Source: Siphonodentalium dalli (taxonomy: Eukaryota; Mollusca; Scaphopoda; Gadilida; Siphonodentaliidae). From it: a stretch of DNA of 64,000 nt. Below, in pieces: positions 53,001-64,000 of the stretch; position 1 is the stretch's first letter, and each line of letters opens with the position of its first letter. The stretch lies in assembly GCA_032622095.1 (NCBI GenBank), contig CP136065.1, positions 65,589,031 through 65,653,030 of the forward strand, written 5' to 3'. Under the pieces are notes generated by a model. The model saw only the letters and a list, made by a program, of their open reading frames with translations. It was not told where the DNA came from and searched no databases. Position numbers and translations under genes: made by a program.

Positions 53001-54429
53001 TGCTATATAGAAAACAATTACAAGCACAATTTGTTCCGCCTCTGGACCACCCACCCAACCCGGCCCTATATACGGAATTTTGTTTGTAGACCCCCCCCCC
53101 CCCCTCTTAGACGACTCAACAAGCCTCTTTTTGTTGTAATTTCTTCTTCTATTCAACTTTAAGTTGGTTTTTTTCCTTGTATATATCATTTTTGTCCGTA
53201 AAAGTATTCAATAAACGGAATATCCAGTTTATATAAATTTTTGTAATATATAATGTTAAACATAACCAAACTAAATGAATATCCAGCCACAGGAACCATA
53301 TTATGTTCACAATTCACTATATAACCTGCTATAGTTAATATATATGTGACCAATTAGTTTTTGGGACTTGAGTACCTAACCATACTTTATGATTATTGAC
53401 TGATGATGGGACATGCAGGGTGTATTTATCCGTTACATATATCCCGATGTTTTGGTTTTGGATTGCGAATATAATTGATGCGTGACCAGATTAATTGTTT
53501 GACAACGAAGGTTCCTGGACCGAATAACACATTCAATTCATTATCAATAAACATGGGTAAACAATGAATGTTAGTAATAGAATATAATTAAAGAAATCTT
53601 TATTGCATGATAATGTTTTAACGACAACTATCAGACGAAACTGGAAATATGAACACATTAACATGGATTCAACCAACGGAAATAGACTGGAATAACAAAG
53701 TAATACTACAATGAATATGGAATAAGAGAACGAATGACATGACATACACTTAATTAAACTACCTAATATACAACGAGAACATAAAAACAATGATTATGCC
53801 ATTAATTTATGTTCGTCTTTATATATAGTATTATCAAATAGTATATTGGCATCTCTATAACAGCCATTTGTGTATTGTAACGCATTTAACAGAGTGTGTA
53901 TATGTGAACACCGGATTCATCTACCGGATTATACGGATGGTGACTCAATTGTTAGTGCAAACAGGCCAATATGTGAGCGTCAACGCGATGTGGGCGTTAC
54001 CATTAATAGACAAATTCATAAAAATTCTTTGTGTCTTAAGAAATTTACAAACAAACCACGGAAAAGTTATTTTTTTGTTATTGATTCAAATTTTAGCATT
54101 TATAATATCCCGAAACTCAATGTATACGGGTTTTAAATGAGTTTAGGGCGCGGAGAACATGAAATGTTGGCGTTAACACCTGCACGAAAATAGGAAATCG
54201 GACGCGATTTTGAATTGCGAACGCGAAATTCTCATTATAAGCAATTCTTTCCGATTTTCGGTTTCTGTATTTGTTGAGATTTGCAGGTCGCATAGCTCCT
54301 TTGCTTATAATACTACATCGAAATCGATTGTATTTATTTAAAAAACGATGTCGAAGTAGCGAGTCGAACTTTATTTACAGTTATTTTGATGTAGGGTTAC
54401 CCTTCCGGTGACGTAGGTTCCAGGCCCTG
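50056..54429. mobile_element. possible 4.4-kb TIR element with TA target site
   Basis: Left end 50056-50076 (CCGGGCCTGGAACCTACGTCA) and right end 54409-54429 (inverted) match at 20 of 21 positions. TA flanks both sides (TTATA before, TATAC after). The interior has no transposase I recognise, only AT-rich DNA, a G run at 51569-51586, a degenerate C run near 53091 and two overlapping short ORFs near 53870-54140 of unknown meaning. It could be a large non-autonomous element, or two repeats of one family in opposite orientation by chance. Confidence 0.45.
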
Positions 54430-54959
54430 TATACATACATGTTGAACATATTTATTGCGACCCACAATATATAAAAAATACACATATTATTATAGACATA
54501 CAGTATAGTAATGCTCTAATTAATCGACTTCTTAACCACAGCAGAATTATGGGTAACTTTTCAGGATTTAGTCGGAAATATGGCTTGTTGCCATTCATCG
54601 GAAAGCTCTCACTGTAGTTGTATGGGCACAGATGGTCGGAGAACAAGTTGCAGAACTTATCAGAGCCCCTCTCCTCTGGCATTCAGCTGCTAATAATTGT
54701 GTTAAGAGATAGGTTCAAAATCTGCTGTTTAATGTAGCTGCTGTTCAGAAATGTTATGTTGCTGTGGCTACGTTCTCGCTTTATAGTATGATATGTATGT
54801 TCATGTGTTTTATAAGATCAATATTTGAATGTAGTATTTTTGTTATTTTTTTACACCATTTATGTAAATGTATGTAATTATATTTCATACATCCAGTTCC
54901 ATGTAAAATATGGACGGAGATAATAAACTATAATTGATTGAAGTCCCCTTGTTAGATAA
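54430..54959. other. non-coding
   Basis: AT-rich, with no gene. An AATAAA-type motif near 54920 is preceded by GTAAATGTATG repeats. Confidence 0.4.
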
Positions 54960-55540
54960 AAAAGTTTTTTATTATACAGTATGCACAGATATTGTGAAGT
55001 AATATTTATAGTGCCAATAAGCCAACATTGTGTTTAATTTTTACATAAATAGTCCAGTTACTAATTAATTACTTCTTCACTGTTGTTCCCAAAAAGGTGC
55101 CACGAACCATCATATCAGAACACCTTATAGCCATACCTGCAATGACAGTTATATAGTATATAAGTATCACTCTTTGGAGCCAAATAAACAGGCTGGCATG
55201 TTTATTTTTTTATTTGAGGTATTTTGTTAGCCAGCACTCTGCAGCACTAGTATTATTTGGTCATTAGACATGCCAGAGTGAAAAATGCCAGCACTATCAG
55301 GCGCTATTCAATATTAATTTGAGGTGAAATGCAAACCTACCCTGTTCCTAAGTGTCTGTAAAGGCCATAACATGCCTTAGAACACAATTATTAATGAATA
55401 TATTTGAAAATAACTTAAAACATGGGCAAAAATGTGAATAGAAAAAAATTTGCACAAACTCATTTGTTCGGGCCTCTTCGGACCCACCCATCCCGGCCCT
55501 GTATGATAAAACTTTTGTGCGACCCCCCCCCCCCCCTGGA
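54960..55540 (+). repeat. interspersed repeat (empty copy), poly-C end
   Basis: Paralogue of 19800-21980. At 55160/55161 GTATA is followed directly by TAAGTATCAC; in the other copy 1,357 bp of Helitron-like DNA lie at this point. It also lacks about 250 bp near 55336. It ends in GTGCGA plus a C run, as the other copy does. Confidence 0.75.
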
Positions 55541-56000
55541 TTCTAAGTAAAATAAAAGGCTGTCCGGCCACAGTGTCCCCCGAAAAAGTGGCTAAATGGG
55601 TGGATCGTACCCATATTCGAACTTGATCTGTATTTCGAGCTGATAAACTCATATACCAAATTTAATTCAGATATCATCACACAAACTAAAGTTATCATCC
55701 GGAAACCAGAAATTGACAGGATTCTAAGTCGTAAAAGGCCCACAACTCTCACAAAAATGGGCAGAGCATACCCATATTCGAATCTCATCTGTATTTTGGG
55801 CTGATAAAAAACTATCATACTAAATTTGATTCAGATATGATCACACAAACTAAAGTTATCACCCGGAAACCAGAAATTGACGGGATTCTAAGTCGAAAAA
55901 GGGCCATAACTCTAGCAAAAATGGGCGGAGCAAACCCATATTCGAACTTGACCTGTATTTTGGTCTGATACACTTTTGATCTAATAACCGTAACTAAAGT
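55541..56000 (+). repeat. tandem repeat, unit about 165 bp, three copies
   Basis: Each copy has GGATTCTAAGT, then AAAAATGGGC or AAATGGGTGG, CCCATATTCGAA, TCTGTATTTTGG, TTGATTCAGATAT, CACACAAACTAAAGTTATC and GGAAACCAGAAATTGAC. The third copy is partial. Followed by a long C run near 56076-56095. Confidence 0.75.
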
Positions 56001-56799
56001 TATCGGGGGACAAAAACAGGCAAAAAACTTACAGGAAAAAAAAATTTGAGTTGCGGAAAAAAATATTGGGGTCCCCCCCCCCCCCCCCCCCCCCCATTGC
56101 AGGGTTGCAGGGTATTTTGTCTGTATATAACTCCCACTATGTATGGTTTTTACCCTTTAACTTTTATCCCAACGAATAGTGATTCAAATGCATGGGTATA
56201 AATATAGTAAGGTCATCTCGTATGCTTGGTATATGTGAGGCTTTCCTTGATATTTGATATAGAGGCCAACACCACCATGCATTATAATCATCGTCTGCTC
56301 ACGTTTTGGATAAAACTGAGTGATATCCGTCAAGGGAGAGACGCACGTTTTTGCATAAATCCTGCAATAAATGACAATTGATATGGAAGAACTTCAATTA
56401 TAATTTAAAGGGTTTTTTTTGTAAACAATTGAATTCACTTTGCGAGTGATATGTATATATGTCGTCCTGTTATATAAATTCTAATTTTCGTGGTTTATTT
56501 CGTGTGCATCTTCGAGAAAATCGCAGAAAGATGACTGTGGTTGATTCCCTGGTCCATCAACGTTTACTTGGTTAGCCGCCATCATGGATGTGTGTAAGGA
56601 TATTTATATTTGTGAAAGATGATAGGAGCTCAGGCCAACGGATGGTGTTTGTTTCATAGCAAGCAACTTCGGTTGAGTCTGGCAACTCAGTGGTAGCACC
56701 ATAATAAAGGCAATCGTAAATGAGCACAATATGCTCAAAATTTGTTTGTAGATCAAAATATACAAATTTTCACTTTGATTTGAGTACGATATTCGAATC
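56001..56799. other. non-coding
   Basis: A C run near 56076-56095, then AT-rich DNA. No supported gene. Confidence 0.45.
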
Positions 56800-56950
56800 A
56801 CTGCGACTGACAAGCACGATTGTCTCACAAACAGACTCGGTGTCGTCATTTCTGCTAAAAGGTTTTTGGACCGTCCCAAAAAATACGACTACAATGAGCT
56901 ATTCGTAATAATTATCTGTCGTCGTCCATTATGAGAAAGGTGTCTATTAA
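56800..56950 (+). repeat. dispersed repeat, inverted partner at 6.8 kb
   Basis: Matches the reverse complement of 6838-6985. It ends near GAAAGGTGTCTATT, after which the two loci diverge. Confidence 0.55.
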
Positions 56951-57176
56951 CTATTAGGTTTTGCCGGAATAAAATGAATGTAATATATTTGTCAGGTGGG
57001 TACTATTGTGAGAAGGATAGTACTTTCTCCAGAACTATAGCCATTTCTGTTGAAATGTTGTTATTTCCATGTTGCATTGTGCCAATAGCTTACCACACTC
57101 GTGTAAGTCTGAGTTCATTAAAAATAAGTATTTGTTCCCATTTTAGCATATATGGCTCTTCAATCGTATGCATATG

Positions 57177-57194
57177 GAGGCTCTCTCTCCCTCA

Positions 57195-57246
<52 letters not shown>

Positions 57247-57366
57247 CTCTCACCCTCATTCTCGCTCCCTCCACCCCTCTCCCTCACTCTCTCACTTAAT
57301 ATCTATCTTACTCGCCCCCTCATTCTCTCCACGTCTATCCATCCCTTAATATCTCTATCTTACTCG

Positions 57367-57397
<31 letters not shown>

Positions 57398-57516
57398 CAC
57401 ATCTCTTCCTCCACCTCTCTCACGTACTCTCTCTTATTCTATCTCTCTCTGTTATTCGCTCCCTCACGCTCTCACTCCCTCCCTCACTTAATATATCTAT
57501 CTTACTCGCCCCCCCC

Positions 57517-57553
<37 letters not shown>

Positions 57554-57790
57554 CATCTCTCTCATTCTTGCTGTCTCCCTCTCTCTCATTCACTCTCTCT
57601 CTCTCTCTCTCTCTCTTACTCTATCTCTCTCTGTTATTCTCTCACTTACTCTCTTGCTATCTCTATCTTTCTCTCTCGTCCTCTCTCTCTCTCACTCTCT
57701 ATATCTATATCTCTCTTCCTATCTCTCACTCCCTCTATCTATATCCCTCTTCCTATCTCTCACTCCCTCTATCTATATCCCTCTTCCCCT
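57177..57790 (+). repeat. (CT)n-rich low-complexity tract
   Basis: About 600 bp of CT dinucleotide repeats broken by CCCTC, TTACTCGC and TATATCT variants. The open frame of 293 codons across it is an artefact of the repeat (Ser-Leu alternation). Confidence 0.95.
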
Positions 57791-59019
57791 TCTATATCCT
57801 GCAGTGTTACCTGACCAACAGTGCGTCACAATTGTCCAACCTTTGGCAACTTTAAAACAGACTAATCCAGTACATTGTGGTGAAAACAATGCCAAACCTC
57901 AATCTAATTGCAACACAATGTCTTAGCAGGAATAAGTATATTAACCCGTTATAAACAACATAATAAAGATAAAGATAATCCAGAAATTGGAAATTTTGTG
58001 AAATAAATGTGTGAAAATTTCGTAAAATACTCAATGTATGGTTTTTCAAGTATGTTCGTCAAAAACGAAGCGAAGATTACATTTCATAGAGTTATAACGC
58101 AAATGTAGACCTCTTTAAAACGTTCAAACAGAGAAACCGACTCCTATTGAAGGAGTTTATCGCCAGGAGCCCGCACCTCATCTCCTAATCCAAATTTATT
58201 CATTGTAATTCGATAATCTATCGAAGTGAGTGCACCCTTCTTCGCATTTAATCAAGAAATCCCAGCAATCAATCGCTCTAAAACAAAGTCAATTCAATTC
58301 AATTTTCGCTCAATATAGTTTTTGAGAAATTGATAATCGCATAATTCAGTTAGTGCCAATCGAATCACGACGTATGAAAGCGGATCGCCGATGGGGCCAG
58401 ATAAATCAGGATTTAATGGAAATAATTGCCTTAGGAATATGCCCGACTAGTCCTTATTTCAAAATAACATCAATTTGTTTGGCAGAAAAAGTCATCAATT
58501 TCTCGGCGCAAAGGACGGCGTTGTCATAAGATTAAACAGTAGCATTTTGTTGGACAATGCCATGACACAAATCTATATTTGTCCGCAGAATCTGCGTAAT
58601 TACAGGCCGTAGTGCATCTCTCCGGTACCGCTGATCGCTTTCCACTGAATGTTTGCTAAATCGCCTGGGAAATCTTCCCCGCCATTACTCGACATAGGCG
58701 ATCAATGCAAATTTGATTATGGCGCGAACAAAAATGATTAAACTTGGCCGGATCGACGTTACTGCCATTCGTGGCACCTGCGTCGGAATGTCGGTGAATA
58801 TTGCGGCAATACTGCCGGTTGTATTGTGCGTGGAATGAATTGAGCGGTAGAGCCCCCTCTGGCCATTTGCGAATTTCACATTATACAAATCCAATAGATA
58901 TGTACATTTCAATCATGTTCTACGCAGCGATGTTTCATCTATCGTTACCGTTTACTATTCTTCGATGTTTGTCGAACTGTTCGTTGCATAAGTTACCTCG
59001 TTGTATTTGTGTACACATA
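57791..59019. other. non-coding
   Basis: No gene, RNA or repeat recognised. Confidence 0.45.
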
Positions 59020-59480
59020 TATAAGAGGGTATCACCCCCTCCCCCCTGAATCCTGAATACCAGTTAATTTTGGGGGGTGAATCCTGAATACATGTTAAGA
59101 AATAATATGCGATAAATGACATACAAATTGACTGTTTTAATATCAGGCAGATACAAGCAGAAGTTACATAGACACATTATGATCCATTATACCTGACATG
59201 ATATTGGAGTAGAGTATTATGGGCGTTATGAGGCCGCTATGATACGATTAATGATACTTTATGATGGAATGGTGGTCGAATATGCCCAAGAAGCTATTCT
59301 ACCCACTCATTCATACAGATAACTAGCACAAAATATTATTTTGCACCATCAAAACCTGCGGCCAAGATGTTTTGGTTGAACCCGAATACCAGTTAATTCC
59401 GGGTATGAATCCCGCGTACGGCTTCAAAACACCCTGAATCCCGCGTACCGAAGGGGGGGGGGTTGATACCCTCATATAAG
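59020..59480. repeat. fold-back element with GGGTATCA ends
   Basis: Left ATATAAGAGGGTATCACCCC and right GGTTGATACCCTCATATAA are inverted, each joined to a C or G run. Related CCAGTTAAT blocks lie just inside both ends. The interior is non-coding. The same GGGAGGGGGTGAT...CCCTCATATAA theme appears at 30100-30130, at the start of the minisatellite there. Confidence 0.5.
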
Positions 59481-61165
59481 CTTCGGATGTAATGACCCCA
59501 CTTTTGTAGAATTGAAGCGACATATTGTCTTTGATGATGACATATTTTATTGTAAATCACAAAAAGATGAATACATACATAAATGTTTATAAGTGAAAGA
59601 TAGAGAGTATGGTGGACAATAGGGATTGGGCACAAGTTACATCAACCTAGAAAAGCTCTTCTCCCCTAATTGATGGCCAAATTAACAGCTCGAATTAGAA
59701 CAGAGGTATATAAGATAAATGATTACATATAATATAATCAAAGGGATATGTCATGGCTGAAACAAACCGAACAATGATCACAACAGTTAGGTTGGTTCGG
59801 AAATAAAAGTCTTTAAAGATGCCGAATTTGTGAGTTATATAAACAAATCTACCTCTCACTATATAGAGGAATTGCAATCAATGTCATTTGAAATACAGAT
59901 GCATCGCGATTATCCTCCACACAAAGGATCCAAAATGATATACCATAACCAAAGGTATACACGTGGGGGGAAAAAGATGATAGCGTTTGTTATTGAAATA
60001 TAAACATCGTAAAGGGACTAAGACACGAATTTTTCAATTTACAGCAAGTCTCTCTCCCCACGCAATTTGACACACAAAATTAACATAAAATGAGTATTAC
60101 ACACAACTTCATATGTGTCATATCATAATAATTGTAATTTATGTTTAGTCTTAGCTTTCGTTTATTTCGGGATGTGGTTCATATCCGGGATGGTGCAAAT
60201 TGATGGTTGTGGACAGGGTTTGGCGCTAGACCAAAATTTTCGCTTGCCCAAATTTTTGCCAAATAAAATTATTTTTTGCCAAATTTCTAAATATTTGCCA
60301 AATTTAATTGAGGTTATAATTAGTTAATTGAAGAAAAATCTCGTTTTTTAACTTTGTTATATACTTTATTACATATCTATCAACGTAATTCGCATGATCG
60401 CACGAGTTTCCAGGCTTGTGATAATTCTCAGAATCGCACTAGTGCAATCTGTCGACGGAACTATTTCATTCAGTGTTGTTAGACTGGTTCTCGACGTTAC
60501 TATTTTTACTTTTTCAATCAAAGAAACAATAAGCGATCAATCGATGAGATGATTCATTCAAGTAGTTTCATTTCAAGAATATGTTTATCAAGGCACATAA
60601 TTTAATTTCAAACGCATCATTAAAGATGGGTCAAGGCCACTCTGATTGTTGCGTTAACCCTATAAAATGCCGTTAAAACTCAATTAAATTCACATTTTCT
60701 GTACCGGAGATGTACGATTGTGAGTCAACTTACTATGATACGGAGATATGTAATACAAATAGAACCGCATGAGTTTCTGGATTTTGACGAATTATCGCAC
60801 TCGATTATATTTTACCCCCAAAGCCAAAGAAATAGTAATATAGGACCCTCTGATCGGATTGTTGAGATGGGGACCCTCTGTTCGGATTGAGTACCTTTAA
60901 GCTCACTCTTGGCTTAGTCGGACTTCTTCCAATTCAGAGGGAAATTCACACACGGAAGCTATGTTTAATCGGAAGTCTGATTAATCTTCCTCCGAAAAAA
61001 AACCGATTCACCTGAAACTGTTCATATTTAATGCACATCTTTTTAGCCTCTTCCGTCGCACAACAAATGGTTTTGGTTCTGAGATTTCCCCATATACTTG
61101 AGAACTATGGCCTTGATTACCATCTTTAAAACTCCATGCTGAACGGATGCATGCTTCCCTGATCT
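59481..61165. other. non-coding AT-rich stretch
   Basis: Contains four short TTTGCCAAAT repeats at 60245-60305. No supported gene. Confidence 0.45.
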
Positions 61166-61389
61166 AATATCTTGGAAAACTATTAGTAGGAACGTTGTAA
61201 TAATTAAATACGCCGAACAGTGGAGGAATTAAGTTTCATTGGATGACAACGTATTGTTTCTCGGAAAAGTTATTCAAGACCCACTATCTATCTGGACAAT
61301 TTGGAAGATTCTCCAGTCATATCCACGAGCATCCGCAAAACTGAAGAACCTTACCCTTATAATATGTTGAGCAGAACAACATATTGCCA
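61166..61389 (+). repeat. 224-bp direct duplication, left copy
   Basis: From AATATCTTGGAAAAC to ACAACATATTGCCA. The same sequence with about two differences follows the LINE tail at 62804-63027, so it acts as a very long target site duplication. Confidence 0.88.
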
Positions 61390-62803
61390 TACCCTACCCA
61401 TGTATACCAAACAATCTCATTCCGATACTCCGTTGTGTAAAAGGCTGTCAATTATTTTATAAAATTCTATCAAATGAGAAAACCATGCCGAATGCATGTC
61501 AAAAATGGGAATCCAAATTTGGCGAGAAAATAGAAAATTGGGAAGAATATTTGAGCATGCCCTTTAAAACGACAACGGATACGAAATTACAGTGGCTCCA
61601 ATTCAGAATAAACACACGAATTATTAGTACCAATAAATTTCTGAAGGTGGCTAACCTTCGAGTCGACGATTTTTGCAATCGTTGTCATAGCGTACAGGAA
61701 ACCATTTCTCACATTTTCTGGGACTGTCCCCACGTCAAAACCTTTATGATAGAAATTGAAACATGGGCAAGAAACAACCAATTTCCCATTGATCTAACAA
61801 AAAAGAATATAATTATTGGCATAGATCATGAATACAAAAATTCAAAAAGTAATCTGTTCCTACTAGTGTTGAAACAATATATATATAGAACAAAATTCAC
61901 GCCCACACAACTATCACTTCGACCGTTCCTTTGTGATCTTCAATTTAGGTATGAATGCGAGAGATACAACGCAAAATGTAACATGAACTATGAATTCGAT
62001 AACCAATGACTGACACTTCGAAATGCCTTAAAAATTTAATAATAGTGTAATTGAAAACAAGATTTTTCAGACACAAAGTACACCCCGAGCTTAACAATGA
62101 CTGGACAACACACAAAAGAAATCAATTACACGGTACCCGAGCGGCAGACACTTATACAATATCTGTACAATTTCAGTACACCGATCATTTTTACTTTCCA
62201 ATCATATTCCCCGAGAACGTCAATAGATATGCCGGTTTGCTTAACAATACCACAATTTTTTTTCAGCCACAGTCCGAAACATCAAGAGAGCGTTGTGTAT
62301 TTTCCCCGAGTGCTGTCGAACCAATAATTACAACAACTACAATATTTGCAATACAGTTGCAATATGTTAGATTGTCTATTTATATTGTTTTTTTGGTAAA
62401 TTCAGAATGTAAAAATATTTAAAACTGCACATAGTGTTTGGAACTTTGATTATACAAACTTTAAATACTACATGTAACCAAATATTTTGAAGAAAAAAAA
62501 AAAAAGAAGAAAAAAAAATTATGTTATCAGCATGGTTGTAGCAAAATAGAGCCAATTTTCTGGAGAAAAATAAATTATACCAGCGTAGCCTAAAATTCAC
62601 TTTTAACCTGAACACTCTTTGTTAAAATTATCCAAACACACTGTGTGCCTTTAAATATTTTAGAATTATATGTAAGAAAGTAGGCCAGGGCATGGTAGAG
62701 TCTCACTCTTCCAAGCCTTGGATTGAGAGAATGAATGTCTGTGAATTTGTGTCTTTCTTCCTTTGTCATTCTTCCTGCTAAATAAAAACAAATAAAAAAT
62801 AAA
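61390..62803 (+). mobile_element. 5'-truncated LINE insertion (L1/Tx1-like tail)
   Basis: Begins in the middle of an ORF2 coding region and ends in an A-rich tail (AATAAAAACAAATAAAAAAT then AAAAA). It is bracketed by the 224-bp direct duplication. Truncated 5' end, A-rich 3' end and flanking duplication are the signature of target-primed reverse transcription. The 3' UTR (62010-62790) has a long A/G tract near 62492-62518. Confidence 0.85.
61392..62009 (+). CDS. C-terminal end of LINE ORF2 protein
   Basis: The open reading continues upstream of Met 61485 to the insertion boundary: CIPNNLIPILRCVKGCQLFY, ILSNEKTMPNACQ, WEEYLSMPFKT, KLQWLQFRINTRIISTNKFL, then a CCHC knuckle (FCNRCHSVQETISHIFWDCP) and a C-terminal helix-rich part ending at 62009. 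This is the tail of an L1/Tx1-type ORF2 protein after the reverse transcriptase, normally the last 200 residues. No RT motifs are included, so it has no enzymatic role. The frame is undamaged, suggesting a recent insertion. Confidence 0.78.
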   Translation, partial: PYPCIPNNLIPILRCVKGCQLFYKILSNEKTMPNACQKWESKFGEKIENWEEYLSMPFKTTTDTKLQWLQFRINTRIISTNKFLKVANLRVDDFCNRCHSVQETISHIFWDCPHVKTFMIEIETWARNNQFPIDLTKKNIIIGIDHEYKNSKSNLFLLVLKQYIYRTKFTPTQLSLRPFLCDLQFRYECERYNAKCNMNYEFDNQ

Positions 62804-63027
62804 AATATCTTGGAAAACTACTAGTAGGAACGTTGTAATAATTAAATACGCCGAACAGTGGAGGAATTAAGTTTCATTGGATGACAACGTATTGTTTCTC
62901 GGAAAAGTTATTCAAGACCCACTATCTATCTGGACAATTTGGAAGATTATCCAGTCATATCCACGAGCATCCGCAAAACTGAAGAACCTTACCCTTATAA
63001 TATGTTGAGCAGAACAACATATTGCCA
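62804..63027 (+). repeat. 224-bp direct duplication, right copy
   Basis: Second copy of 61166-61389 (offset 1,638). Two differences seen: TACTAGTAGG against TATTAGTAGG and GATTATCC against GATTCTCC. Confidence 0.88.
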
Positions 63028-63373
63028 CATCCTATAAATTGTGCCAACAATTGTTATCTATGTATGACAATCAAATTGACAATGCCTTACATTCGTGCTC
63101 TTTACTTATAGTCTTGCTCTTATGAATTCCGTCACACGTTATCTCCACAGCCTCCCAAGATGTGAGTTTTACGCCCCGCTCCTTGATTCCGAGGATCCAC
63201 GCATCACATGGCAGATTGGCCATTGCCGGAGCAGACTATAGACACATAGAACCATTCTGGTAATGACTATGTCGATGAAAGGATCTACAAGACGATGACC
63301 TATAAAACTTAATTCAGACCATACGGATGTGAGATACTAAAACATAGCATTTTTAGTTTTATTATATCTGCTT
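63028..63373. other. non-coding
   Basis: No supported feature. Confidence 0.45.
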
Positions 63374-63377
63374 TTAA

Positions 63378-63743
63378 CCCTTTACCCAACAAACCGGCCA
63401 AAACCGGCCAAAATAAAGCTTCAACAGCCTAAAATATCTTCGGTCTGTCTCAATAGAACCATACAAATATGGATATCATTGGAACCGGCTCCTTGAACCC
63501 ATTGTGATAGTTACAGTTATACCCTGTTATACCATAGGTCGCCTCGCATATATAAGAGAATGCATTGGCCTAAAAAAAATCTTTTTTTAACACTTTTTAC
63601 CATTTTTTCTTACAATCTTTAACAATTTTATAATTTTTAACGTGTTAAGCCAATGCATTCTCTTATATATGCGAGGCGACCTATGGTCGACTCGCATATA
63701 TAAGAGAATGCATTGGCACAGGGCCGTTCTGTTGGGTAAAGGG
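63378..63743 (-). mobile_element. piggyBac-type MITE, copy B (366 bp)
   Basis: Same family as 49152-49543 in opposite orientation: CCCTTTACCCAACA...TGTTGGGTAAAGGG between TTAA (63374-63377) and TTAA (63744-63747). One of the two inner palindromes is complete (63652-63718); the other has lost part of one arm near 63530. Confidence 0.85.
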
Positions 63744-63747
63744 TTAA

Positions 63748-64000
63748 TAGATCTTCACGACATACCAACATTGATTCACTATACGCCTCCTATAACATGT
63801 CTTTCCACGTGCGATATTTTATTACTCACTTAAGGTTATAACTCACTCCGCCATACCAATCACAGCCGGTCGCATGCATTGTTAGCATTTCCTGACACAC
63901 TTTGAATCATAAGCAAGCATTCTGAGCTTCCAATACCTTGAATATCCATGTTCATTTCTCAGAAACCATATCGCTATTTATACTGTACTCTGTATATATT
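63748..64000. other. non-coding end of window
   Basis: Nothing recognised. Confidence 0.4.

Noticed and set aside
53868-54140. Two overlapping ORFs, one Cys-containing and resembling an EB/EGF-like exon
   Set aside because: Only a few cysteines, no splice signals I can support and no continuation; too weak to call.
56974-57855. 293-codon open frame
   Set aside because: Most of it translates a (CT)n tract into Ser-Leu repeats; there is no domain and it is an artefact.

Overview
The window is invertebrate-type nuclear DNA, AT-rich and dominated by transposable elements. I recognise no host gene. A metazoan host is indicated by CR1/Jockey-like and L1/Tx1-like LINE remnants, an hAT transposase of the zinc-finger type common in animals, piggyBac-type MITEs, Helitron-like elements with tandem core repeats and an (ACAG)n tract, and a complete Polinton/Maverick. 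The core-repeat elements resemble those of marine invertebrates such as bivalves, but I cannot name the species.

Layout. 0.5-4.3 kb: a LINE with a long intact reverse-transcriptase ORF, lying between weak inverted termini of a possible DNA transposon. 4.6-5.3 kb: a second, decayed RT fragment. 8.3-16.1 kb: a direct tandem duplication of a 3.93-kb unit, both copies carrying the 5' half of an hAT transposase. 14.5-22.3 kb: a 7.7-kb element with perfect 25-bp inverted termini and a 6-bp target duplication (CATGTG), inserted inside the hAT gene. 22.3-26.7 kb: the rest of the hAT gene, interrupted again by a 2.7-kb element. 27-32.4 kb: minisatellites and small elements. 32,493-48,301: a 15.8-kb Polinton. 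48.3-64 kb: minisatellites, two TTAA-flanked MITEs, a possible 4.4-kb TIR element, a CT-rich tract and an L1/Tx1-like LINE tail flanked by a 224-bp direct duplication.

The Polinton carries the usual virus-like set on one strand: protein-primed PolB, packaging ATPase, integrase with chromodomain, minor and major capsid proteins, adenovirus-type protease and several small virion-type proteins. PolB, integrase and two small genes are broken by frameshifts or stops. A 553-bp MITE sits in PolB, and the expected acidic residue of the protease is Asn. It is a decayed copy with well-preserved ends.

The most unusual signal is in the Polinton's left arm. Three small genes share one promoter module, and each is followed by a stem-loop identical or nearly identical to the 3' end of replication-dependent histone mRNAs (GGCCCTTTTCAGGGCC). 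A conserved purine-rich block lies just downstream, where the U7 snRNP site of histone genes would be. In two of the genes the distal in-frame stop lies exactly 19 nt before the stem. This suggests that the element ties part of its expression to S phase through histone-type 3'-end formation. I know of no earlier description of this.
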